Shown here one piece after another: positions 1-7,224 of a stretch of 8,132 bases of DNA. The stretch lies in NCBI GenBank assembly GCA_030590765.1, contig JAUVCP010000080.1, positions 1 through 8,132 of the forward strand, written 5' to 3'. A program made the translations under genes and the position numbers. Source of the DNA: Flavobacteriaceae bacterium. Lineage in GTDB: Bacteria > Bacteroidota > Bacteroidia > Flavobacteriales > Flavobacteriaceae. The notes under the pieces are model-generated. The model saw nothing but the letters and a program-made list of their open reading frames with translations, was not told the DNA's origin and searched no databases. Position 1 is the first letter of the stretch. Every line of letters begins with the position of its first letter.

Positions 1-509
<509 letters not shown>

Positions 510-1616
510 CTATTTTTTTGCTGATTCAATATTGCTGATAAATTCATCAAACAAATAAGAGGAATCATGTGGTCCGGGGCTTGCTTCTGGATGATACTGA
601 ACTGAAAAACAATTCTTGTTTTTCATTCGCATTCCTGCGAGTGTATGATCATTTAAATGCTCATGGGTTATTTCAAATGAATCATTTTGTTCTACTGCCT
701 TTTTATCAAATACAAATCCATGATTTTGTGAGGTAATCTCTCCTTTTCCTGTTATAAGATTCTTTACAGGATGATTGATACCTCTATGACCATTATGCAT
801 TTTATAAGTAGGAATATCATTTGCCAAGGCAATTATCTGATGTCCTAAACATATTCCAAATAACGGAAAATCCTTATCAATAATCTGTTTTGCAACTTCC
901 TGAGCATCTTTTAACGGAGTTGGATCACCGGGACCGTTAGATAAAAAGTAACCATCAGGTTGGAATGCTTCCATTTCTTCAAATGTAGTATCATATGGAA
1001 AAACCTTTACAAAACAATCTCGTTGAACCAGATTATTGATGATATTTTGCTTGATTCCAATATCCAATGCAGCAATTTTATATTTTGCATTTTTATCTCC
1101 AGCTGTATACACTTCTTTTGTAGAAACTACCGATGCCAATTCCAATCCGTCCATAGATGGGATTTCATCCAGTTTTTTTTGTAAGAAGTCAAGATCTGTA
1201 TTGGTTGATATAACCGCATTCATTGCTCCTTTATCTCTAATATATCTCACCAAAGCTCTTGTATCTACATCTGAAATTGCAACAAAATTTTGTCTTTCAA
1301 AATATTCAAATAAGGATTCATCTGAGTTTTCTCTTGAGTGATCAAAACTAAAATTTCTACAAACCAATCCAGATATTTTAATACTATCAGATTCCTGTTC
1401 ATCTTTGTTGGTTCCGTAATTTCCAATATGAGCATTGGTTGTAACCATTAACTGGCCGTAATAGGAAGGATCTGTAAAGATCTCCTGATATCCTGTCATT
1501 CCCGTATTAAAACAGATCTCACCAACAGCAGTACCTTCAATACCTATTGATTTTCCTTCAAATATTGTCCCATCTTTTAATAATAATATGGCTTTCTTTT
1601 TATTTATGTACTTCAT
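510..1616 (-). CDS. carA: Carbamoyl-phosphate synthase small (glutaminase) subunit
   Basis: This 368-residue protein, of normal family length, hydrolyses glutamine and passes ammonia to the large subunit CarB, which makes carbamoyl phosphate for pyrimidine and arginine synthesis. The N-terminal CarA-specific domain spans about residues 8-140 and carries NTGMTGYQEIFTDPSYYG (37-54). The class I glutamine amidotransferase domain spans about 181-360, with NGPGDP at 227-232, the nucleophile Cys256 in FGICLGHQ, and the catalytic pair His342/Glu344 in VQYHPEASPGP. All three triad residues are present, so the enzyme should be active. The ATG start at 1616 fits the family N-terminus (MKY followed by a KKKAILLL strand). 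carB is not adjacent in this window. The gene lies 30 nt downstream of the broken secreted-protein gene and 94 nt upstream of eno. No attenuator or PyrR-type leader is evident. Confidence 0.97.
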   Translation of the reverse strand: MKYINKKKAILLLKDGTIFEGKSIGIEGTAVGEICFNTGMTGYQEIFTDPSYYGQLMVTTNAHIGNYGTNKDEQESDSIKISGLVCRNFSFDHSRENSDESLFEYFERQNFVAISDVDTRALVRYIRDKGAMNAVISTNTDLDFLQKKLDEIPSMDGLELASVVSTKEVYTAGDKNAKYKIAALDIGIKQNIINNLVQRDCFVKVFPYDTTFEEMEAFQPDGYFLSNGPGDPTPLKDAQEVAKQIIDKDFPLFGICLGHQIIALANDIPTYKMHNGHRGINHPVKNLITGKGEITSQNHGFVFDKKAVEQNDSFEITHEHLNDHTLAGMRMKNKNCFSVQYHPEASPGPHDSSYLFDEFISNIESAKK

Positions 1617-1646
1617 TTTATAATTAAAATATATATTTCATTTTAT

Positions 1647-2306
1647 TCACAATTGATTATAATACTCAAATATTTTAATCAAGTCTTTTTCTTTTTTAAA
1701 AGACAATTTATTCTGCTTAATAAATTTTTTAACTCTATTCTCATCCTCTTTAAAAATACTTAAAATTGATCTTTTAGAAGGAATAAATTTTACAATATTA
1801 TTACTTTTCTTTATATAATAATCATCTATTGTTTTAAACCTGCTTTTCTTCTTTGTACCATCGATTGGATTGAACATTCCCTCAATAATATTTATTTCAT
1901 ATTTTTTAAGTAAAGTAATTTTAGAACCATCATACATTACTTGATAAAATAGATCATTATAATTTTTAAACATCCCTTTATTTACTGAAAAAGAATCTAT
2001 AATAGCCTTATTAAATACTAAAACAGAATCTTTACTTACCAAAGTTCCTATTTCGTCAGATAAGATATTGTAATTCAAATTTTTAAAGGTATGCAAATTC
2101 CCTTCAGAATAAATATTTCCAGCATTTTTCCAGCTTGGGAATAAAAATGGAGATCCTAATATTTCTTCTTTTGCGGCCTTATTTAAGTGTTTTGTAAATA
2201 TATCATCCAGACTTACTACAGTTCCAACTGTAGATTGAGATTCAAAAACTTGTGCATTCAGATAAAGGACAGAAAAAAATGAATATACTATTTAAAAAAT
2301 CTTCAT
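1647..2306 (-). pseudogene. Secreted protein of unknown function, interrupted by a stop at codon 5
   Basis: Reading from the ATG at 2304-2306 gives MKIF, then TAA (2292-2294), then an open frame of 214 codons to the TGA at 1647-1649. The residues after the stop, IVYSFFSVLYLNAQ, form the hydrophobic core and end of a flavobacterial-type signal peptide, with likely cleavage near NA|Q. The mature part contains GSPFLFPSWKNAGNIY, then YNILSDEIGTLV, FYQVMYDGSKITLLKKY, and a lysine-rich C-terminus ending DLIKIFEYYNQL. From memory this layout resembles a common uncharacterised Bacteroidota family of about 200-220 residues; I could not verify this. No ATG, GTG or TTG follows the TAA until TTG at 2094-2096, which would give a 149-residue protein lacking the signal peptide and the GSPFLF region. 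I read it as a recent nonsense mutation (one base from TTA Leu or AAA Lys) or a sequencing error. Function unknown. Confidence 0.7.
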
Positions 2307-2316
2307 TATAAAAAAA

Positions 2317-2333
2317 TTATTCTTTAAGAATAA
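2317..2333. repeat. AT-rich palindrome between the operon terminator and the secreted-protein gene
   Basis: TTATTCTT at 2317-2324 and AAGAATAA at 2326-2333 are perfect inverted repeats around one base. On the minus strand the palindrome is followed by six Ts (2316-2311) and then the ATG of the secreted-protein gene. It could be a weak second terminator stem, an operator, or chance in AT-rich DNA. Confidence 0.35.
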
Positions 2334-2365
2334 AAAAAGGATAAGCTAAATGATAGCTTATCCTT
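2332..2365 (-). terminator. Rho-independent terminator of the alpha operon
   Basis: A perfect 12-bp stem (2337-2348 with 2354-2365, AAGGATAAGCTA / TAGCTTATCCTT) closes a 5-nt loop. Read on the minus strand, the stem is followed by a T-run (complement of the A-run 2332-2338). It begins 26 nt past the rplQ stop codon, exactly where the long ribosomal transcript should end. The plus-strand side has only TTCTTAA after the stem, so termination in that direction would be weaker, and there is no plus-strand gene to terminate. Confidence 0.9.
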
Positions 2366-2391
2366 CTTAAAATGTTATACTAAAATCATAT

Positions 2392-2892
2392 TTATGCTTC
2401 TTCTTTGTTATCAGCATCTTTTGTTTTAGGTTCCTCAACAGTTTTGGCAGCTGGCTCAGTTGCTGTAACAGCTTTTTTACCACCTCTTCTACGTGTTGAT
2501 TTTTTCTTCTTAGTTCCTTTGGGATTGTAAATTTCGTTGTAATCAACCAATTCAACCAATGCCATATCAGCATTATCTCCTTGACGATTTCCTAATCTAA
2601 TAATTCGAATATATCCACCTGGTCTGTCTCCTACTTTAACGGCAACATCTCTAAATAATTCAGAAACTGCTTCCTTACTTCTCAAATTACTAAAAACAAT
2701 TCTTCTGTTATGTGTAGAATCATTTTTTGATTTAGTAATTAATGGCTCCACATATTGACGTAAAGCTTTTGCTTTTGCTACAGTAGTATTTATACGCTTG
2801 TGTTCAATTAATGAACAAGCCATATTTGCCAACATAGCTTTTCTATGCGCTGTTTTTCTACTTAAGTGATTAAATTTCTTTCCGTGTCTCAT
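2392..2892 (-). CDS. rplQ: 50S ribosomal protein L17 with a charged C-terminal tail
   Basis: L17 is a large-subunit ribosomal protein near the exit tunnel. The start [20 protein letters not shown] is diagnostic, and the fold continues through [12 protein letters not shown] at about residue 123, equal to the whole E. coli protein (about 127 residues). Here a further 43 residues follow: a basic block [16 protein letters not shown] (about 125-140), then an alanine/glutamate-rich acidic end finishing DNKEEA (150-166), probably disordered. Tails like this are usual in Bacteroidota L17, so I do not read it as a fusion. The gene is the last of the operon, 43 nt after rpoA, and the strong terminator follows it. 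The ATG at 2890-2892 is fixed by the conserved N-terminus. Confidence 0.97.
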   Translation of the reverse strand: MRHGKKFNHLSRKTAHRKAMLANMACSLIEHKRINTTVAKAKALRQYVEPLITKSKNDSTHNRRIVFSNLRSKEAVSELFRDVAVKVGDRPGGYIRIIRLGNRQGDNADMALVELVDYNEIYNPKGTKKKKSTRRRGGKKAVTATEPAAKTVEEPKTKDADNKEEA

Positions 2893-2935
2893 CTTTCAAT
2901 TGACTATTTTATATTTGTTATCAATAATAACAAAA

Positions 2936-3928
2936 TTACTCTTTATCTAATTTATACTTCACTAGGTCCATTCCAAAGACTAATCCTTTGTTATTAACCA
3001 ATTCATCTAATTCAGTTAATGATTTCTTTCCGAAATTTCTAAATTTCATCAAATCACTTTTATTAAATGAAACTAAATCTCCTAAAGTATCTACTTCAGC
3101 AGCTTTTAAACAATTTAATGCTCTTACTGAAAGATCCATATCTATCAATCTGGTTTTCAACAACTGTCTCATATGAAGTGATTCTTCATCATAAGTCTCA
3201 GTTTTTGCTATTTCATCAGCCTCTAAAGTAATACGCTCATCAGAGAATAACATAAAGTGGTGGATCAATATTTTTGCTGCTTCAGTCAGTGCATCTTTTG
3301 GCGTGATAGAACCATCTGTAATGATATCAAAAATTAATTTTTCGTAATCTGTTTTTTGTTCAACACGATAGTTTTCAACGGCATATTTTACATTCTTTAT
3401 TGGAGTGTAAATGGAATCAATAAAAATAGTTCCTAGCGGAGCAGTAACTTTTTTATTTTCTTCAGCCAATACAAAACCTCTACCTTTCTCGATAGTGATT
3501 TCCATATCCAGTTTAACTGAAGATTCCATATTACAAATTACCAATTCAGGATTCAACACCTGAAAACCTGAAATAAAATTCTGGAAATCACCTGCTGTTA
3601 ATTGTTCCTGACCTTTAGCTGAAATAACAACTGTTTCATTATCAGTTTCATCAATTTGTTGCTTAAAACGCATTTGTTTTAAGTTTAAAATGATTTCTGT
3701 AACATCCTCAACAACACCTTTAATGGTTGAGAATTCATGTTCTACACCTTCAATTCTTAAAGAAGTTATTGCATAACCGTCTAATGAAGATAACAGAACT
3801 CTTCTTAAAGCGTTACCTACTGTTAAACCATAACCTGGTTCCAATGGTTTGAATTCAAATCTACCATCAAAATCAGTTGATTCGATCATTAATACTTTGT
3901 CTGGTTTTTGAAAATTTAATATTGCCAT
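2936..3928 (-). CDS. rpoA: DNA-directed RNA polymerase alpha subunit
   Basis: This 330-residue alpha subunit has normal length. It dimerises to start RNA polymerase assembly, and its C-terminal domain contacts promoter DNA and regulators. The N-terminal domain (about 1-235) includes the assembly motif [16 protein letters not shown] (33-48) and [18 protein letters not shown] linker rich in acidic residues (about 236-255) leads to the C-terminal domain, with [11 protein letters not shown] at 266-276 and [12 protein letters not shown] at 299-310. Arg269, Asn272, Cys273, Lys302 and Ser303 match the DNA-contacting set of E. coli alpha (R265, N268, C269, K298, S299), so DNA binding should be intact. 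It lies 23 nt after rpsD and 43 nt before rplQ, the standard alpha-operon order, so it is cotranscribed with ribosomal protein genes. Confidence 0.98.
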   Translation of the reverse strand: MAILNFQKPDKVLMIESTDFDGRFEFKPLEPGYGLTVGNALRRVLLSSLDGYAITSLRIEGVEHEFSTIKGVVEDVTEIILNLKQMRFKQQIDETDNETVVISAKGQEQLTAGDFQNFISGFQVLNPELVICNMESSVKLDMEITIEKGRGFVLAEENKKVTAPLGTIFIDSIYTPIKNVKYAVENYRVEQKTDYEKLIFDIITDGSITPKDALTEAAKILIHHFMLFSDERITLEADEIAKTETYDEESLHMRQLLKTRLIDMDLSVRALNCLKAAEVDTLGDLVSFNKSDLMKFRNFGKKSLTELDELVNNKGLVFGMDLVKYKLDKE

Positions 3929-3951
3929 AAGCTTGATTCTATCTTTAAAAA

Positions 3952-4557
3952 TTATTTAGAGTATAATTCAACTATAAATTGTTCATTGATGTTCTCAGGA
4001 ATTTGAACTCTTTCAGGTACGGTTACAAATCGACCTTCCATAGTTTCCGTATTCCAAGTTAACCATTCATAAACATTTGATTTTGCAGCTAATGAATTTT
4101 CAATTGCAATTAATGATTTAGATTTTTCTCTAACTCCAATTACATCACCTTCTTTTAACGAAAATGAAGGAATACTTACTAATTCACCATTTACTGTAAT
4201 GTGTCTGTGTGAAACCAATTGACGAGCTCCTCTACGTGTTGGTGCAATTCCTAATCTGAATACTACATTATCTAATCTAGATTCACAAAATTGCAATAAA
4301 ACCTCACCAGTAATTCCTTTACTTCTTTGTGATCTTTCAAACAAGTTATGGAATTGACGTTCTAATATACCATAAGTATATTTGGCTTTTTGTTTTTCTT
4401 TTAATTGAATAGCGTATTCAGATTGCTTACCTCTTCTTCTGTTGTTTCCGTGTTGTCCCGGAGGGTAATTTCTTTTTTCTAACGCTTTGTCTTCGCCAAA
4501 GATTGGTTCTCCAAACTTACGTGCGATTTTTGATGTTGGTCCTGTATATCTTGCCAT
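3952..4557 (-). CDS. rpsD: 30S ribosomal protein S4 (zinc-free form)
   Basis: S4 is a primary 16S rRNA binding protein that starts assembly of the small-subunit body. At 201 residues it has normal length. The start [16 protein letters not shown] lacks the N-terminal cysteines of zinc-binding S4 versions, so this is the C-minus form. [13 protein letters not shown] (30-42) is a family signature, and the S4 RNA-binding domain covers about 92-157 ([12 protein letters not shown], then [18 protein letters not shown]). S4 autoregulates ribosomal operons in E. coli (rpsM leader) and Bacillus (rpsD leader). Here the 196-nt region just upstream is unusually rich in inverted repeats, so leader-level control is possible, though this is inference. 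rpoA follows after 23 nt. Confidence 0.98.
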   Translation of the reverse strand: MARYTGPTSKIARKFGEPIFGEDKALEKRNYPPGQHGNNRRRGKQSEYAIQLKEKQKAKYTYGILERQFHNLFERSQRSKGITGEVLLQFCESRLDNVVFRLGIAPTRRGARQLVSHRHITVNGELVSIPSFSLKEGDVIGVREKSKSLIAIENSLAAKSNVYEWLTWNTETMEGRFVTVPERVQIPENINEQFIVELYSK

Positions 4558-4570
4558 TTTTTATTTTATT

Positions 4571-4616
4571 TAAGGGATTATGAATTAAGGCTTTCCTTCG
4601 ATAATCTTATTCCTTA
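4571..4616 (-). repeat. Nested inverted repeat just upstream of rpsD
   Basis: Three nested arms can pair: TAAGG (4571-4575) with CCTTA (4612-4616), GATTAT (4576-4581) with ATAATC (4601-4606), and AAGG (4587-4590) with CCTT (4595-4598). In the rpsD mRNA this would form a branched or bulged hairpin ending about 13 nt before the start codon, close enough to influence ribosome entry. It is not followed by a T-run, so it is not an intrinsic terminator. It could be an S4-binding or other leader structure; I cannot test this by eye. Confidence 0.45.
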
Positions 4617-4624
4617 GTTATTGT

Positions 4625-4664
4625 AATTATGCTGTTCCGATATTTATCGGGATAATTTCAGCAT
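4625..4664. repeat. Structured palindromic repeat, copy 1
   Basis: The core CCGATATTTATCGG (4637-4650) is a 6-bp stem with a two-base centre. It lies between outer arms ATGCTG (4629-4634) and CAGCAT (4659-4664). An alternative outer pairing joins AATTAT (4625-4630) to ATAATT (4652-4657). The 24-nt unit at 4635-4658 matches the unit at 4709-4732 at 17 of 24 positions, with compensatory changes in two base pairs. It is probably a member of a short interspersed palindromic repeat family, or a duplicated RNA element in the rpsD leader. Confidence 0.6.
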
Positions 4665-4683
4665 TCGTTTATTTACTATTGTT

Positions 4684-4699
4684 TTTCTTTTAAAAGAAA
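4684..4699. repeat. Perfect 16-nt AT-rich palindrome in the rpsK-rpsD spacer
   Basis: TTTCTTTTAAAAGAAA is a perfect palindrome. It lies between the two structured repeat copies and overlaps the left outer arm of copy 2 by three bases. It could be a protein-binding site or a cruciform-prone tract. In AT-rich DNA such a palindrome alone is weak evidence of function. Confidence 0.4.
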
Positions 4700-4735
4700 C
4701 TAATACAACCCCAACAATTATTGGGATAGTTTGTA
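4697..4735. repeat. Structured palindromic repeat, copy 2
   Basis: The core CCCAACAATTATTGGG (4710-4725) pairs over 8 bp with one mismatch. The outer arms AAACTA (4697-4702) and TAGTTT (4727-4732) pair perfectly, and TACAA (4704-4708) with TTGTA (4731-4735) offers an alternative. Aligned to copy 1, the G-C pair 4639/4648 becomes A-T (4713/4722), and the A-T pair 4655/4627 becomes G-C (4729/4700). Both changes keep pairing, which argues that the hairpin itself has been maintained. Confidence 0.6.
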
Positions 4736-4758
4736 AATTGAACAAAGTTCAATTTACA
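4732..4758 (-). other. Perfect 12-bp hairpin spanning the rpsK stop codon
   Basis: TGTAAATTGAAC (4732-4743) and GTTCAATTTACA (4747-4758) are perfect inverted repeats around AAA. In the mRNA the first arm contains the rpsK stop codon (4754-4756). The downstream sequence is ACTATCCC, not a T-run, so it is not a standard intrinsic terminator. It could slow 3' exonucleases, mark an RNA processing point, or act on translation termination and coupling to rpsD. Confidence 0.65.
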
Positions 4759-5143
4759 CTCTTCTTCTTTTAGGTGGTCTACAACCATTGTGCGCAATTG
4801 GGGTAACATCAATAATTTCAGTTACTTCAATACCATTGTTGTGTAAAGTTCTTATTGCAGACTCTCTTCCGTTACCCGGACCTTTCACATAAACTTTAAC
4901 TTTCCGTAAACCTGCTTCATGAGCAACTTTTGCACAATCTTCAGCAGCTGTTTGAGCTGCATAAGGTGTGTTCTTTTTAGAACCTCTAAAACCTTGTTTA
5001 CCTGCACTTGACCAAGAAATTACATCTCCTTTTTTATTAGTTAAAGAGATGATAATGTTGTTAAATGATGCGGTAATATGTGCTTCACCAACAGCGTCAA
5101 CTATAACTTTACGCTTTTTTGTATTTTTACTTGATTTTGCCAT
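4754..5143 (-). CDS. rpsK: 30S ribosomal protein S11
   Basis: S11 forms part of the small-subunit platform near the mRNA exit and interacts with 16S rRNA. At 129 residues it has the usual length. Signatures seen are [16 protein letters not shown] (21-36), [14 protein letters not shown] (51-64), [15 protein letters not shown] (86-100) and the invariant C-terminal block [18 protein letters not shown] (112-129). Asn119-Gly120 is the site that is converted to isoaspartate in E. coli S11. The ATG lies 9 nt after the rpsM stop. The stop codon is embedded in a 12-bp hairpin, and the following gene rpsD is 196 nt away, an unusually long gap for this operon. Confidence 0.98.
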   Translation of the reverse strand: MAKSSKNTKKRKVIVDAVGEAHITASFNNIIISLTNKKGDVISWSSAGKQGFRGSKKNTPYAAQTAAEDCAKVAHEAGLRKVKVYVKGPGNGRESAIRTLHNNGIEVTEIIDVTPIAHNGCRPPKRRRV

Positions 5144-5152
5144 CTTTAACTA

Positions 5153-5527
5153 TTATTTAGTTGCCATTTTTTTACCTGCAACAGTTTTACGTTTACCTTT
5201 ACGAGTTCTTGAATTATTCTTAGTTTTTTGCCCTCTTAACGGAAGACCAGTTCTATGTCTAATTCCTCTGTAACATCCAATATCCATTAATCTCTTAATG
5301 TTGATCTGGATTTCAGATCTTAGTTCTCCTTCAATCTTTAAAGTACCAACCTCTTCACGAATACTTGCGATCTGGTCGTCATTCCAATCTTGAACCTTAA
5401 TACTATCGTCAACTTTTGCTTTTGCCAAAATATCTTTAGCTCTGCTTCTACCTATTCCAAAGATATAGGTTAATGCTATAACTCCTCTTTTGTTTTCTGG
5501 GATGTCAATTCCTGCTATTCTTGCCAT
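5153..5527 (-). CDS. rpsM: 30S ribosomal protein S13
   Basis: S13 sits in the head of the small subunit and contacts the large subunit (bridge B1) and P-site tRNA. The protein is 124 residues, slightly longer than E. coli S13 (about 118). [20 protein letters not shown] at the start and the helix-two-turn-helix region with [14 protein letters not shown] (21-34) are typical. The signature [19 protein letters not shown] spans 87-105, followed by a basic tail reaching 16S rRNA and tRNA. It starts 2 nt after the rpmJ stop, which suggests translational coupling, and rpsK follows after 9 nt. Confidence 0.98.
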   Translation of the reverse strand: MARIAGIDIPENKRGVIALTYIFGIGRSRAKDILAKAKVDDSIKVQDWNDDQIASIREEVGTLKIEGELRSEIQINIKRLMDIGCYRGIRHRTGLPLRGQKTKNNSRTRKGKRKTVAGKKMATK

Positions 5528-5529
5528 AA

Positions 5530-5646
5530 TTACCCTTGTCTTTGTTTGAATCTAGGATTCTTTTTGTTGATTACATATAATCTGCCTTTTCTGCGAACAA
5601 TAATGCAGTCGGCACTTCTTTTTTTTACTGATGCTCTTACTTTCAT
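5530..5646 (-). CDS. rpmJ: 50S ribosomal protein L36, zinc-site-less form
   Basis: This 38-codon gene reads [14 protein letters not shown], then [17 protein letters not shown], and ends RFKQRQG, the normal L36 length and ends. L36 stabilises 23S rRNA late in large-subunit assembly. Zinc-binding L36 uses Cys11, Cys14, Cys27 and His33; here the positions are Ser11, Cys14, Asn27 and Phe33, so only one ligand remains and zinc should not bind. This form is, as I recall, usual in flavobacteria. Its place between infA (12 nt upstream) and rpsM (2 nt downstream) is the classic one. The ATG at 5644-5646 is the only fitting start. The gene is easily missed because of its size. Confidence 0.96.
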   Translation of the reverse strand: MKVRASVKKRSADCIIVRRKGRLYVINKKNPRFKQRQG

Positions 5647-5658
5647 CTCGATGTTTCT

Positions 5659-5874
5659 TTAATATCTATAAGTAATTCTTGCCTTTGATAAATCATAAGG
5701 ACTCATTTCTAACTTTACTTTATCTCCGGGAAGCAATTTTATATAATGCATTCTCATCTTTCCTGAGATATGAGCAGTAACTATATGCCCATTTTCTAAT
5801 TCAACTCTAAACATTGCATTTGATAATGCTTCTGTTATTCTGCCATCTTGTTCTATTGCGGGTTGTTTAGCCAT
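5659..5874 (-). CDS. infA: Translation initiation factor IF-1
   Basis: IF-1 is a single OB-fold protein that binds the ribosomal A site during initiation and helps IF-2 and IF-3 select the initiator tRNA. At 71 residues it matches the family length. Diagnostic stretches are [18 protein letters not shown] (13-30), followed by [20 protein letters not shown], and the C-terminus [15 protein letters not shown]. The whole fold is present and no residues look lost. The ATG lies 2 nt after the secY stop, so translation is probably coupled, and rpmJ follows after 12 nt. The secY-infA junction lacks the adk and map genes found there in many other bacteria. Confidence 0.98.
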   Translation of the reverse strand: MAKQPAIEQDGRITEALSNAMFRVELENGHIVTAHISGKMRMHYIKLLPGDKVKLEMSPYDLSKARITYRY

Positions 5875-5876
5875 AA

Positions 5877-7211
5877 CTAATACTGTAATTTTCTTTTAGA
5901 ACCTGCTTTCATCAAACCATCATAATGACGATTTAATAAATGAGCATTTATTTGTTGCAAGGTATCAATAGCAACACCTACCATGATTAACAGTGATGTA
6001 CCACCATAAAACATAGCCCATCCAGGTTGAACACCAGTCTTAACAAAAATTGCTGGTAAAATTGCTAGTGCTGCTAAAAATATAGATCCAGGCAATGTTA
6101 TGCGTGATAATATGGTATCTAAATAATCTCCTGTATCTTTTCCCGGTCTGATACCTGGTACAAATCCACCACCTCTTTTAAGATCATCCGCCATTTTATT
6201 AGTAGGTATAGTAATTGCAGTATAAAAATAACTAAAAATAATGATCAGTACTGCAAATAATAAATTATACCAAAAACCAAACATATCTGTAAAAGCAACT
6301 CCAAACGATTTTAAAACACTGTTTTCTGAGCTTGCTAATAATCCAGGGACGAACATCAATGCCTGAGCAAAGATAATTGGCATTACACCGGATGAATTCA
6401 ATTTCAAAGGAATATATTGTCTTGCTCCGGCAACATCCTGAATATTACCTGCAACAGTTCTTCTGGCATATTGTACCTGAATCTTGCGAACTGCTGTTAC
6501 CAGCATAATAGTTAAGAAAATTACCACAAACCAAATTACAATTTCAATTAAGATCATAATTAAACCTCCATTTGATTGAGTAATCTTAGAAGTGAATTCC
6601 TGTGCAAATGATGCAGGAAAACGCGCTATGATTCCAATCATAATCAATAAGGATATACCATTACCAATTCCTTTATCTGTAATTTTTTCACCTAACCACA
6701 TCGCAAAAACCGTACCGGTTGTTAATAGCAATATAGAAGAGAAGTAAAATAAAGGACCGTGACCCAATAAGAATGCACTTTCAGGAATCCCTAAAGTTGG
6801 CAAACTAACAATATAAGCAGGTGCCTGAATCAATAAGATCGCAATGGTTAACCATCTTGTAATCTGATTGATCTTCTTTCTGCCACTCTCTCCTTCTTTT
6901 TGAAGTTTTTGTAAATACGGAACCGCAATTCCCATTAATTGCACAACAATTGAAGCCGAAATATAAGGCATAATTCCTAAAGCCATTACAGATGCTCTCG
7001 CAAAAGCTCCACCTGTAAATGCATTTAATAAGCCTAATAATCCATCTTGTGTTTTACTGGCAATACCTGATAACTGAGTTGGATCAATTCCAGGTAATGG
7101 AACCTGAGCAGCCAATCTATAAACAACCATTAAACCTAAGGTTAATATGATCTTATTTCTTAGCTCTTCTATTTTCCAAATATCTTGGATACTACTAATT
7201 AACTTTTTCAT
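5877..7211 (-). CDS. secY: SecYEG protein translocase channel subunit SecY
   Basis: SecY is the inner-membrane channel through which unfolded proteins are exported or inserted. At 444 residues with about ten membrane segments (roughly 20-38, 72-97, 118-138, 153-173, 182-200, 215-238, 270-290, 313-337, 372-391, 398-416), it is complete. The first signature region is [16 protein letters not shown] (79-94) in TM2, next to the plug segment. The second is [20 protein letters not shown] (171-190) before TM5. The cytoplasmic loop before TM9 holds [16 protein letters not shown] (350-365), which docks SecA and the ribosome. The N-terminus [20 protein letters not shown] supports the chosen ATG. It lies in the spc operon 13 nt after rplO and 2 nt before infA, so channel synthesis is tied to ribosome production. 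Confidence 0.98.
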   Translation of the reverse strand: MKKLISSIQDIWKIEELRNKIILTLGLMVVYRLAAQVPLPGIDPTQLSGIASKTQDGLLGLLNAFTGGAFARASVMALGIMPYISASIVVQLMGIAVPYLQKLQKEGESGRKKINQITRWLTIAILLIQAPAYIVSLPTLGIPESAFLLGHGPLFYFSSILLLTTGTVFAMWLGEKITDKGIGNGISLLIMIGIIARFPASFAQEFTSKITQSNGGLIMILIEIVIWFVVIFLTIMLVTAVRKIQVQYARRTVAGNIQDVAGARQYIPLKLNSSGVMPIIFAQALMFVPGLLASSENSVLKSFGVAFTDMFGFWYNLLFAVLIIIFSYFYTAITIPTNKMADDLKRGGGFVPGIRPGKDTGDYLDTILSRITLPGSIFLAALAILPAIFVKTGVQPGWAMFYGGTSLLIMVGVAIDTLQQINAHLLNRHYDGLMKAGSKRKLQY

Positions 7212-7224
7212 TTAAATAATTTAA

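Noticed and set aside
1036..1341. Plus-strand open frame of 101 codons
   Set aside because: It lies wholly antisense to carA, which has an intact catalytic triad. Its product resembles no protein and is cysteine/serine rich in the way of reverse-complement shadows.
1647..2096. A 149-residue protein starting at TTG 2094-2096 as the true gene
   Set aside because: The same frame upstream encodes a matching mature region and signal peptide back to an ATG at 2306, broken only by one TAA, so the TTG start would cut into the middle of the protein. It remains a possible residual product.
2271..2306. A homopolymer frameshift as the cause of the interrupted signal peptide
   Set aside because: Removing or adding one T in the T6 run leads to other stops soon after (TAG at once, or TGA about 20 codons on), and the ATG is already in the correct frame. 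A substitution is simpler.
2367..2573. Minus-strand open frame of 68 codons overlapping the 3' end of rplQ
   Set aside because: It is an alternative frame of the lysine-rich L17 tail, and rplQ is unambiguous in its own frame.
4968..5273. Plus-strand open frame of 101 codons
   Set aside because: It is antisense to the conserved rpsK and rpsM coding regions, and the translation is a hydrophobic shadow with no recognisable motif.
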